From: Streptomyces sp. SCL15-4
GTDB lineage: Bacteria; Actinomycetota; Actinomycetes; Streptomycetales; Streptomycetaceae
Assembly: GCF_033366695.1 (NCBI RefSeq)
Contig: NZ_JAOBTQ010000001.1
Span: forward strand, 868,001-932,000
Direction: 5' to 3'
Length of the DNA: 64,000 nucleotides
Shown here: positions 17,464 to 25,279 of the stretch, one piece after another
Layout: each line of letters starts with the position of its first letter
Position numbering within the stretch: position 1 is the first letter of the stretch
Program-made: the position numbers and the translations under genes
Notes under the pieces: generated by a model
The model's input: the letters and a program-made list of their open reading frames with translations, nothing else
The model's database searches: none
Told to the model about the DNA's origin: nothing

Positions 17464-17510
17464 TCCGCGGCGGGACATCCGCGAGCGGCGTCCGCGAAGG
17501 GATATCCGCG
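17464..17510. promoter_or_regulatory. Four TCCGCG repeats spaced 13-14 bp, upstream of the Clp gene
   Basis: The hexamer TCCGCG starts at 17464, 17478, 17491 and 17505, i.e. steps of 14, 13 and 14 bases, all in one orientation. It lies 33-79 bases upstream of the Clp start codon. Regular spacing of identical words beside a stress-gene start suggests a regulator array; I see no HspR (HAIR) palindrome. Confidence 0.5.
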
Positions 17511-17523
17511 CTGTCGGCAACGC

Positions 17524-17546
17524 GAGGGACCCACGAAGGGTCCCTC
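17524..17546. promoter_or_regulatory. Perfect 9-bp hairpin upstream of the Clp gene
   Basis: GAGGGACCC (17524-17532) pairs with GGGTCCCTC (17538-17546) around ACGAA. It lies just upstream of the TCCGCG array. It could be an operator or the end of another transcript. Confidence 0.4.
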
Positions 17547-17979
17547 CATCACTGAAACCCCCGCCGGACGGCACCGCAAGCGGAGGCAGGGGCGTGGCGG
17601 CCCGGGCGTCGCGTGACCGGTCGCGACGGCGGGGGTGTCGTGACGTAGCCGACGTGCCGGGCGGCCGGAGGCACGGTGCGCGCCAGGATGATCCTGGGGA
17701 CCCGGCGGCCATGGCCACCGGCGGTCACGGCGGGCCGGAGCGTCCCGGACGGACGGACCGACATGGTGCTCCGCGCGGCCGGCAACGCGCCGAGGACCAT
17801 CCGACCGTCGTCACAGGCCCGGCCATCCGAAACGGCCGCGACCATCAAGACGGTCCCGACCGCCGGACAACCGCGGCCACCCGCGAACACGGCAGGCACG
17901 GCGCCCTCGACGGACGGACCACCGGGCGTCGGAGGCGGGGGCGGAGGCGGAGGCGGCCGAAGGGCCTGCGGGACGGTGG

Positions 17980-18372
17980 TCAGGAGGGGCGGGGCCGGTG
18001 GTCCAGGTGCGGGATGTGGCCCTTGAGGTAACGGCGCACGGGCGGCGGCAGCAGGGTGTCCGTGGTCTCCGCCATCGCTGCCCAGCGCAGGTGGTCCGGG
18101 GTGAGGCGGCCGCCGTCGGACGGTGACTCGGTCAGCAGCCGGCACAGGACGGCCGTCTCGCCGTCGGCGTCCCGTGGTTCCAGCGGCTCGGTGCCGTCGA
18201 CCAGGTAGCCGGTGATCTCGTAGACGACCCGCGCGGCGGTGGCCTCGGCTGTCTCGGCCGGTTGCGGGGTGCCCGAGGGCAGCCCCCAGCCGGCCGCCTC
18301 CGGAACCAGCAGCAGCCGCCCGTCGTACACGACGACCGCCCGCACCACCACCTCGGCCCGCTCCGCTGTCAT
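17980..18372 (-). CDS. Nudix-like protein with a degenerate Nudix box
   Basis: About 130 aa. The strand EVVVRAVVVYDGRLLLVPEA and the loop WGLPSGTPQPAETAEAT fit a Nudix hydrolase. The Nudix box, however, should end R-E-h-x-E-E-x-G and here reads RVVYEITG, so two of the three metal-binding glutamates are lost. It is probably a non-catalytic Nudix-fold ligand binder or a decaying enzyme. I use the ATG at 18372; GTG codons at 18381 or 18384, closer to GGGGAGG, are alternatives. It ends before the lipid-kinase gene region begins and shares its strand. Confidence 0.75.
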   Translation of the reverse strand: MTAERAEVVVRAVVVYDGRLLLVPEAAGWGLPSGTPQPAETAEATAARVVYEITGYLVDGTEPLEPRDADGETAVLCRLLTESPSDGGRLTPDHLRWAAMAETTDTLLPPPVRRYLKGHIPHLDHRPRPS

Positions 18373-18479
18373 CCGGCCCACCACCCCTCCCCAGGCATCC
18401 TTCGCCTACCCGGGGCCCGGGCCCGTGATGCGCACCAAGTCGAAACCGTGTGCGGCGAGTTGCCGGACCGCAGGCCGGT

Positions 18480-19361
18480 TCAGTAGAGGACCGGCAGGTC
18501 GGCGGGGCGGACGCGCAGGGTGACCGGGAGGGTGGCCGCCACCTCGCCGTCGGCGCCGTAGGGCACGGGCCGGCCGGCCTCGATGCGCAGTTCCCGGCCG
18601 CGCAGCACGCGTACTTCGGGCCGGCGGACGTGGGCGCCGGTCCGCAGCTCGTTCATCAGGGCGAAGAACAGCCGGCGCGGGGCCTCGCGGATCAGCACGA
18701 TGTCGAGCAGCCCGTCGTCCACCCGCGCACCGGGGGCGATGAGCCGGCCGGAACCGTAGTAAGGGGAGTTGGCGGCCACGACGGTGTAGCCGCGGTGGGT
18801 GTGCTCCGTTCCGTCGACGGTGACGCGGTAGTCGGCCGGCCGCCAGGTGGTGACCGCGCGCAGTCCGCCCGCGTAGTAGGAGGCCGCGCCGCGCAGCAGC
18901 CGGGCGTTGTTGGCGTGCCGGTTGGCCTCCGCGTCGACGCCGGCGTACACGCTGCCGAGGACGACCGTGCGCGGGTGGACGGCCGACTCCACCTCGATGG
19001 TGTCGACGGGCCGGGGCTCGGCGCGCAGCAGGATGTCCGCCAGCGCACCGGGGTCGGCGGGCAGGTCCAGCGCGCGGGCGAAGTCGTTGCCGCGTCCGGC
19101 GGGGACGAGGCCCAGGACCGTTCCGGTGCCGCTGAGCGCGCCGCCTATGCCGCCGGCGATGCCGTCGCCGCCCACGGCCAGCACGATCCGGCCGCGCTCG
19201 CCGGCCGCGCGGGCGATGTCCTGGGCGTGGGCGAGGCTGTGGCTGTACTCCGTCTCCAGCCCGGCCCCGGCTTCGCGCAGCAGCCGGGCCAGGTGGAGCA
19301 GGGTCGCCGCCCCGGTGGAGCCGCCCGCGGTGGGGTTGACGACGGCGGTGAACTGGCGCAT
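18480..19361 (-). CDS. Diacylglycerol kinase-family lipid kinase
   Basis: A 293-aa protein with the DAGK catalytic signature: VVNPTAGG at the N-terminus, AVGGDGIAGGIGGAL (nucleotide and catalytic loop, about residues 62-76) and VPAGRGNDFARAL. Members phosphorylate diacylglycerol or related lipids at the membrane. The ATG at 19361 follows GGAGG by seven bases. It lies 38 bases after the stop of the upstream FAD oxidase gene on the same strand, so the two form an operon. Together with the TetR-glpD pair it suggests glycerolipid metabolism. Confidence 0.93.
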   Translation of the reverse strand: MRQFTAVVNPTAGGSTGAATLLHLARLLREAGAGLETEYSHSLAHAQDIARAAGERGRIVLAVGGDGIAGGIGGALSGTGTVLGLVPAGRGNDFARALDLPADPGALADILLRAEPRPVDTIEVESAVHPRTVVLGSVYAGVDAEANRHANNARLLRGAASYYAGGLRAVTTWRPADYRVTVDGTEHTHRGYTVVAANSPYYGSGRLIAPGARVDDGLLDIVLIREAPRRLFFALMNELRTGAHVRRPEVRVLRGRELRIEAGRPVPYGADGEVAATLPVTLRVRPADLPVLY

Positions 19362-19399
19362 CGGTGGGCCTCCGAGGCAGGCGGTCGGAACGGGCGAGG

Positions 19400-20992
19400 T
19401 CAGTCGGTGGGCAGCAGGACGCCGGGGTTGAGCAGGCCGTCCGGGTCCAGGCGGCGCTTGACGGCGCGCAGGGCCGAGACGCCGAGCGGGCCGGCCTCGC
19501 GGACGTACCAGTCGCGGTGGTCGGTGCCGATCCCGTGGTGGTGGGAGATGGTGCCGCCGGCCGCGAGGACGGCTTCGCCCGCCGCGTGCTTGGCGGGCGC
19601 CCAGTGGGCCACCGGGTCCTCGCCCTGGGCGCTGACGACGGTGAAGTACAGCGAGGCGCCGTTCTCGTACACGTGGGAGATGTGGCACATGACCAGGGGC
19701 GGGGTGCCGGCCTGGGTGAGGGTGTCGGTCAGGGCGGCGCGGACGGCCGTGTACAGCTCGGGGACGCGGGACCAGAACGCGGCGGTCTCCAGTGTCTCGG
19801 CGAAGGCGCCGACGTCGAGGAGGGCGTCGCGCAGATAGGGCGCGGAGTAGCGGCCGTGCGCCCAGCGTTCGCCGGGTTCGGCGCCGATCGGGGTGCCGCC
19901 GCAGGCCGTCAGGACCTCCGCCGCCCGCGCCCGGCGGTGCGCGGTGTCCTCGGCCGTGCCCTCGTAGCCGGTGATCGCCAGGCATCCGGCGCCGCCCTGT
20001 TCCGGGCCGGCGCCGATCGCGTCGGGCTGGGCGAGTCCGATGAGCGTCTCGGTCTCGTCGGACAGGCGCAGCACGGTCGGCCGGGGCCCGTCCTGGGCGA
20101 GCCGGCGCAGCGCGGCGGTGCCTTCCTCGAAGGAGCCGAAGCGCCAGCCCTCGTACACCCGGACCTCGGGCAGCGGGCGGATCCGTACGGTGACGGAGGT
20201 GATGACGCCGAAGGCGCCCTCGGAGCCGAGGATCAGCTGACGCAGGTCGGGTCCGGCGGCGGAGCGCGGGGCGCGGCCCGTGTGGAGGGTGCCCTCGGGG
20301 GTGGCGAGGGTGAGGGCGAGCACCATCTCGTCGAAGCGGCCGTAGCCGGCGGACGCCTGTCCGCTGGAGCGGGCGGCGGCGAACCCGCCGATGGTGGCCC
20401 ACTCGAAGGACTGCGGGAAGTGGCCGAGGGTGTAGCCGCGTTCGTTGAGCCGCCGTTCGGCCTCGGGAGCGCGCAGGCCGGGCTGGAGGACGGCGGTGCG
20501 CGAGAGAGGGTCGAGGTCGAGCAGGCCGTCCATGCGGCGCAGGTCGAGGGCGACGAACGCGCTGCGCTGCGGGGCGAGTCCGCCGACTACGGAGGTGCCG
20601 CCGCCGAAGGGCACGACGGCCAGGCCGTGCGCGGCGCAGGCACCGAGCGCGGCGAGGACCTGGTCGTGGCTCGCGGGCAGGACGACGGCCTGGGGCACGT
20701 CGGCGAGGTCGCCGGCGCGGATGCGCAGCAGGTCGGGGGTGGACTTGCCGCGGGTGTGCCGGATGCGGCTCTCGGGGTCCGTGCGGACGTGCTCCTCGCC
20801 GCCGACGGCCTCGGCGAGCGCCTTGAGGGCGGCGGGGCGGGCCGTGACGGCGGGCGGGCGGATGTCCGCGAGGCCGGGTGCGGAGGATGCGCGCGGCGTG
20901 ACGCCGAGCAGGTCGCGCAGCAGCCCGGTCACCGTGTCGGGCAGCGGTGCCGCCTTGGCCGGGTCGCCCCAGCCGTTCCACAGCATGTCCAT
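19400..20992 (-). CDS. FAD-linked oxidase of the alkyldihydroxyacetonephosphate synthase type
   Basis: A 530-aa VAO/PCMH flavoprotein. The FAD domain contains VVPFGGGTSVVGGL, then FPQSFEWATIGGFAAARSSG, and LILGSEGAFGVITSVTVRIR. The C-terminal cap contains CHISHVYENGASLYFTVV and ISHHHGIGTDH. The SHHHG histidines are the active-site signature of AGPS, which swaps an acyl for an alkyl chain on DHAP in ether-lipid synthesis. Bacterial relatives may instead oxidise hydroxyacids. The ATG at 20992 has only a weak GAGG site. It heads the operon with the lipid kinase and is divergent from tetR-glpD. Confidence 0.9.
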   Translation of the reverse strand: MDMLWNGWGDPAKAAPLPDTVTGLLRDLLGVTPRASSAPGLADIRPPAVTARPAALKALAEAVGGEEHVRTDPESRIRHTRGKSTPDLLRIRAGDLADVPQAVVLPASHDQVLAALGACAAHGLAVVPFGGGTSVVGGLAPQRSAFVALDLRRMDGLLDLDPLSRTAVLQPGLRAPEAERRLNERGYTLGHFPQSFEWATIGGFAAARSSGQASAGYGRFDEMVLALTLATPEGTLHTGRAPRSAAGPDLRQLILGSEGAFGVITSVTVRIRPLPEVRVYEGWRFGSFEEGTAALRRLAQDGPRPTVLRLSDETETLIGLAQPDAIGAGPEQGGAGCLAITGYEGTAEDTAHRRARAAEVLTACGGTPIGAEPGERWAHGRYSAPYLRDALLDVGAFAETLETAAFWSRVPELYTAVRAALTDTLTQAGTPPLVMCHISHVYENGASLYFTVVSAQGEDPVAHWAPAKHAAGEAVLAAGGTISHHHGIGTDHRDWYVREAGPLGVSALRAVKRRLDPDGLLNPGVLLPTD

Positions 20993-21198
20993 TGAACGGT
21001 CGTCCTCACAGGGTCGGTGAGCTGGTCTTCGTGTGGCTCGGCGCGGCGGCCGGTGAGCCGGTCCGCGAATCGGAGCGATGGTCGGCGGGCTGTCGTACGG
21101 ATCGGGAGCGGAACGGTGACCGGCCGGCCGGTGGCCGGCCCGCGGGGCTCGGGCGGCGTCCGCGGGGCCGGGCCCCTTCCGTCCCGCCCTCGGGGCGT

Positions 21199-21230
21199 TA
21201 CACTGTGACACATGACGCCTATTCGTCACA
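21199..21230 (+). promoter_or_regulatory. Leaderless promoter and TGTGAC/GTCACA operator at the tetR start
   Basis: TACACT at 21199-21204 is a good -10 box and the ATG follows seven bases later, so the transcript is probably leaderless. TGTGAC (21204-21209) and GTCACA (21225-21230) form an inverted repeat with a 15-base gap that straddles the start codon, a suitable autoregulatory site. Confidence 0.55.
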
Positions 21231-21811
21231 ACGGTGCGGACAGCGATTCGGTCCTCGACGCGGCACGCGACTGTGTGCTGGCCGTCGGCGTGCGGCGCAC
21301 CACGCTCGCCGACGTCGCCCGCCGCGCCGGTGTCTCCCGGATGACGCTCTACCGGCGCTGGCCGGATCTGCGGAGTCTGGTGGGCGATCTGATGACCCGG
21401 GAGTGGATCGACGTGGCCACCCGGGCGATGCCGGCCCCCGCGCCCGCCGTCGGCACCCGCGCCCGGATCGTGGACGGGCTGGTGGCCGGGGTCGAGGCGT
21501 TCCGGGCGCATCCCCTCTTCCGCAAGATCGTCGACGTCGATCCGGAGCTGCTGCTGCCCTATGTGCTCGACCGGCGCGGTGCCAGTCAGGAGGCGCTGCT
21601 GGCACTGCTGGGCGACGCGCTGCGCGAGGGCCACGCGGACGGTTCCGTGCGGCCCGGCCACATCGAACGGCAGGCGCGCACAGTGCTGTTGACCGTGCAG
21701 TCCTTCGCCCTGTCCCTGCGCACGATGACCGACGAGGACGATCCGGAGCTGGACTCCGCCGCATTCCTCGGTGAACTGCGCGCCCTTCTGGAGAGGACCC
21801 TGACGCCATGA
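21212..21811 (+). CDS. TetR-family regulator
   Basis: A 199-aa TetR protein. The helix-turn-helix TLADVARRAGVSRMTLYRRW is at residues 31-50. The C-terminal ligand domain is not closely recognisable. Its last four bases overlap the start of glpD (ATGA), so the two are co-translated. Its position between glpD and the divergent AGPS-type/lipid kinase operon makes it the likely regulator of both. Confidence 0.93.
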   Translation: MTPIRHNGADSDSVLDAARDCVLAVGVRRTTLADVARRAGVSRMTLYRRWPDLRSLVGDLMTREWIDVATRAMPAPAPAVGTRARIVDGLVAGVEAFRAHPLFRKIVDVDPELLLPYVLDRRGASQEALLALLGDALREGHADGSVRPGHIERQARTVLLTVQSFALSLRTMTDEDDPELDSAAFLGELRALLERTLTP

Positions 21812-23388
21812 GCCACACCGAGGCCGCGCCCGGCTCGTCCCTGAGCGCGCACCGGCGGGTCCGGGAACTGGCCGAGGCCGCGGACGGCCGGGTGGCCGAC
21901 GTCCTGGTGGTCGGGCTCGGCGCTACGGGCGCCGGGGCGGCGCTGGACGCGGCGGCCCGCGGGCTGGACGTCGTCGCGGTGGACGCCCACGACCTGGCCT
22001 TCGGCACCTCCCGCTGGAGCTCGAAGCTGATCCACGGCGGGCTGCGCTATCTGGCGTCGGCGCAGTTCGACGTGGCCCACGAGAGCGCGGTGGAGCGGGG
22101 CGTGCTGATGACCCGTACGGCGCCGCACCTGGTGGCCGCCCACCCGTTCGTGCTGCCGCTGACCCCGCTGGTGTCCCGGTCCCAGGCCGCGCTGGCGTGG
22201 GCCGGGTTCCGGGCCGGGGACATGCTGCGGCTGGCCGCCCGTACGCCACGGCAGGTGCTGCCCGCGCCGCGCCGGCTGCCGGCGACCGAGGCACGTCATC
22301 TGGCGCCCTCGGTCCGCGCGGCCGGGCTGCGCGGCGGGCTGCTGTCCTGGGACGGCCGGGTGACCGACGACGCCCGCCTGGTGACCGCGCTCGCCCGGAC
22401 GGCCGCCGCGCACGGCGCCCGGGTGCTGACCCGGGTGCGGGCACTGGAGCTGACCGGGACGGGCGCCCGTATCCGGGACGAACTCACCGGCGAGGAGGGC
22501 GAGATCAGGGCGCGCGCCGTGATCAACGCGGCCGGGGTGTGGGCGGGCGGCCTCGCCGGAGGGATCCGGATCCGTCCGTCGCGCGGCACTCATCTGGTGC
22601 TCCGCTCGGAGCGGCTCGGCGCCCTGCCGGCCGGACTGCACATCCCGATCCCCGGTGAGACCAACCGCTTCGTGCTGGTACTGCCCCAAGGGGACGGCCG
22701 GGTCTACGTCGGCCTGACCGACGAACCGGTGGACGGCGGGATCCCGGACGTGCCCGAGGTGCCCGAGACCGACATCGGCTTCCTGCTGGACGTGCTCGGC
22801 TCCGTCCTGGACGCCCCGGTGGCCCGGGAGGACGTGGTCGGCGCCTTCGCCGGGCTGCGCCCGCTGCTGGACACCTCCGCCGGCGCCGCGGACGGCGACC
22901 CGGCCCGTACCTCCGACATCTCCCGCCGGCACGCGGTGCTCACCTCTCCCGACGGTGTCACCACCGTGGTCGGCGGCAAGCTCACCACCTACCGGCGGAT
23001 GGCGCAGGATGCCGTGGACGCCGCCGCCGGGGCCAGCGGCCTGCGCGCCGCCCCCTCCCCCACCGCCGCCCTGCCCCTGACCGGCGCCGCCGCCCCCGGA
23101 CGGCTGCGGGCGCTCCCCGCACCGCGCCGCCTGGTCCAGCGCTACGGCACCGAGGCCGTGGCCGTGCACGCCCTCGCCGCCGAGGACCCCGCCCTGGCCG
23201 AGCCCGTGCTCCCCGGCCACCCCGTCACCCGCGCCGAACTCCTGTGGGCACTCCGTCACGAAGGCGCGCTGGACGCGTCCGACCTCCTGGACCGCCGCAC
23301 CCGGATCGGCCTGGTCCCCGAAGACCGCGCGGAAGCGCTCGCCGCCGCACGGGAAATGCTGGAGCGGGCACCGGCCGGCCGTCCCTGA
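21808..23388 (+). CDS. glpD: FAD-dependent glycerol-3-phosphate dehydrogenase
   Basis: A 526-aa flavoenzyme with a Rossmann FAD site VLVVGLGATGAGAALDAAARG and the GlpD fingerprint FGTSRWSSKLIHGGLRYL, plus VINAAGVWAGGLAG and VGGKLTTYRRMA in the middle and a C-terminal helical domain. It oxidises sn-glycerol-3-phosphate to DHAP at the membrane, feeding electrons to quinone. It overlaps the tetR stop codon. No glpF or glpK is adjacent, so this is not the standard glycerol operon. Confidence 0.95.
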   Translation: MSHTEAAPGSSLSAHRRVRELAEAADGRVADVLVVGLGATGAGAALDAAARGLDVVAVDAHDLAFGTSRWSSKLIHGGLRYLASAQFDVAHESAVERGVLMTRTAPHLVAAHPFVLPLTPLVSRSQAALAWAGFRAGDMLRLAARTPRQVLPAPRRLPATEARHLAPSVRAAGLRGGLLSWDGRVTDDARLVTALARTAAAHGARVLTRVRALELTGTGARIRDELTGEEGEIRARAVINAAGVWAGGLAGGIRIRPSRGTHLVLRSERLGALPAGLHIPIPGETNRFVLVLPQGDGRVYVGLTDEPVDGGIPDVPEVPETDIGFLLDVLGSVLDAPVAREDVVGAFAGLRPLLDTSAGAADGDPARTSDISRRHAVLTSPDGVTTVVGGKLTTYRRMAQDAVDAAAGASGLRAAPSPTAALPLTGAAAPGRLRALPAPRRLVQRYGTEAVAVHALAAEDPALAEPVLPGHPVTRAELLWALRHEGALDASDLLDRRTRIGLVPEDRAEALAAAREMLERAPAGRP

Positions 23389-24356
23389 CCCGTCTCCGGC
23401 GGCCGGGCGGCCGTCCCCGACCCGCCCTCCGCGGCCGGCCGTCCGCCGGGTACGTCCATGGCCGCCGGGTGGCGGGCCGGAGGCCGAGATCCGCGTCGAC
23501 GGCGGCACGCGTTTCTGAGGAGCCGCGCGGGCCGGGAGCCGGGCCGGGCGAGGGCGACGAGGTCGCGGCGGTCCTCGCTCCAGAGGTCCTCGTCCGCATC
23601 CGCATCCGCATCCGCATCCGCATCCGCATCCGGCAGGAACCGGACCCGGCCGGAGCAGGACCCGGCCGGAGCGCAGCGCGTCGATGATGCCCTCGTCATG
23701 AGCGACCCTCACCGTCACACCGCGACACGAGCCGACCCCGGCCGGCACCTCGGCGCGGGAGGCCGCATCGAGCACGAGTGGCGATCGCGGGTCGACGCTC
23801 CGGAAAAGCGAGAGCGCGCACTTCCGGCGGGGAAGCGGGTCCTCGGCCGGGAGTCGCGGGGCGTGGACACGCGGTCACGGTGACGGGGGCGCCCCGGCCG
23901 GCGTACACCGCTTTCCTCCCGCGGCCGTGCAGCGACGCCGCTCGCGGAGGCGGCCGGCGAAGGGCGGACGGCGGCCCGGCGACCGACGGAGCGGGGAACG
24001 GCCCGAGCGCATGGATTCACCGTTCCCCGCCCCTGCCGGGCGGCCCGCCGTCGCCTGGGCGGCCGAGGCGGCGTGCCGGTCCGTGGGGACGACCGGCGGA
24101 CGTGTCCGCACCACCGGCCCCGCACCGACTCTCCGTCCCCCGCGGCGCTCCCGCCACCTGGCGGAGCCGGCCGGGTGAGGTCCTCGGCCGGCCCGCACCG
24201 ACGCCGTCGGCCGTCGGCCGGAGGGCGGCTGCGCCGGCCGCCCCGTCCGCCCGGCGGCCTGCGGGAACTCCGGTGACGGCCCCGGAAGTTGGTATGGCAG
24301 GCTGGGCCCGGCCGCCGCGGACCCGAGGCCGGGCCGGCCGGCGAGAGGAGCACAGC
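23389..24356. other. Long spacer without a gene
   Basis: About 970 bp with only low-complexity open frames on both strands. It contains the CCGCAT array (23594) and a perfect 11-bp inverted repeat GCGGGGAACGG (23991-24001) / CCGTTCCCCGC (24020-24030) with an 18-base loop, possibly a terminator. The bases before 24357 carry the ribosome site GAGAGGAG of the methyltransferase. Confidence 0.55.
23594..23629. repeat. Hexanucleotide array (CCGCAT)6
   Basis: Six perfect consecutive copies of CCGCAT, followed by a partial seventh. In minus-strand frames it would code for alternating Asp-Ala, Met-Arg or Cys-Gly. No coding context is convincing, so it is read as a microsatellite prone to slippage. 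Confidence 0.9.
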
Positions 24357-25154
24357 GTGACAGAGAACGGCTACGAGACCGTCACCATCGACACCAGCAG
24401 ACCGCACCCCGCGCGGATCTACGACTATCTGCTGGGCGGCAAGGACAACTACGAGGTGGACCAGCAGGCGGGCGACGCGCTCGCCGCCGCGGCCCCCGAG
24501 GCCCGCATCGGCGTCCGGGCGAACCGCGCCTTTCTGCAGCGTGCCGTGCGGTACGTGGTGGGCAGCGGGGTGCGGCAGATCCTGGACATCGGCACCGGGC
24601 TGCCCACCTCGCCGAACGTGCACGAGGTCGCCCAGTCGGTGGCGCCCGAGGTGCGCGTGGCCTACGTCGACAACGACCCGATCGTCGCCGCGCACGGCAA
24701 CGCCCTGCTCAGCCGGTCCGGTACGACCCGGATCGTCCTCGGCGACCTGCGCGATCCGCGCGCCGTCCTGGACCATCCCGACGTCCGCCAGCTCATCGAC
24801 TTCGACCAGCCGGTCGCGCTGCTCCTCGTGGCGATCCTGCACTTCCTCGCCGACACCGACCGGCCCGCCGAGATCGTGGCCACGCTGCGCGACGCGCTGC
24901 CCGCCGGCAGCTTCCTGGTGCTCTCGCACGCCACGGGCGACTTCGCCGACCGCTCCGCCGCCCAGGACGTGTACACCAACGCGACCGCGTCCCTGCACCT
25001 GCGCGGCCGGTCCGAGGTGGAGCGGTTCTTCGACGGTTTCGAGCTGGTCGAACCGGGCCTCGCCCAGGTGCCGTTCTGGCGCCCGGACGCCCCGCCGCCG
25101 CCCCGCTCCGAGGAGATCGGCTTCTACGGCGCGGTGGCCCGCAAGACCGCCTGA
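24357..25154 (+). CDS. DUF574-family SAM-dependent methyltransferase
   Basis: A 265-aa protein. It has the family N-terminus (TSRPHPARIYDYLLGGKDNY), a SAM-binding motif ILDIGTGLPTSPNVHEVAQ, and acidic motif II RVAYVDNDPIV. This family is expanded in Streptomyces and its substrates are unknown. The GTG at 24357 is right after GAGAGGAG, which rejects the longer upstream reading. Confidence 0.93.
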   Translation: MTENGYETVTIDTSRPHPARIYDYLLGGKDNYEVDQQAGDALAAAAPEARIGVRANRAFLQRAVRYVVGSGVRQILDIGTGLPTSPNVHEVAQSVAPEVRVAYVDNDPIVAAHGNALLSRSGTTRIVLGDLRDPRAVLDHPDVRQLIDFDQPVALLLVAILHFLADTDRPAEIVATLRDALPAGSFLVLSHATGDFADRSAAQDVYTNATASLHLRGRSEVERFFDGFELVEPGLAQVPFWRPDAPPPPRSEEIGFYGAVARKTA

Positions 25155-25279
25155 CCGGCCGGTCCGCCGCGTCCCCGGGGGCGGTGCCGCGAAGGCCCGC
25201 CCCCGGCCTGCATGGTGTCCCGGACCCCCCGGTGCGACGCTGGAGGGGAAGGTGTCCGACGAGGGGACCTGGAGGGCCG

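Larger units (their letters stand above)
17432..17979. other. Upstream region of the Clp gene and empty spacer
   Basis: Holds the four-fold TCCGCG array and a 9-bp hairpin (separate entries). Beyond about 17560 I see no gene. A run of GGAGGC/GGGGGC units at 17932-17965 has four or more G-tracts and could form a quadruplex near the 3' end of the Nudix gene. Confidence 0.5.

Noticed and set aside
21212..23388. Standard glycerol catabolic operon (glpFKD)
   Set aside because: No glpF or glpK; the neighbours point to lipid-type chemistry.
23225..23699. Minus-strand readings with (DA)n or (MR)n runs
   Set aside because: They are translations of the CCGCAT microsatellite.
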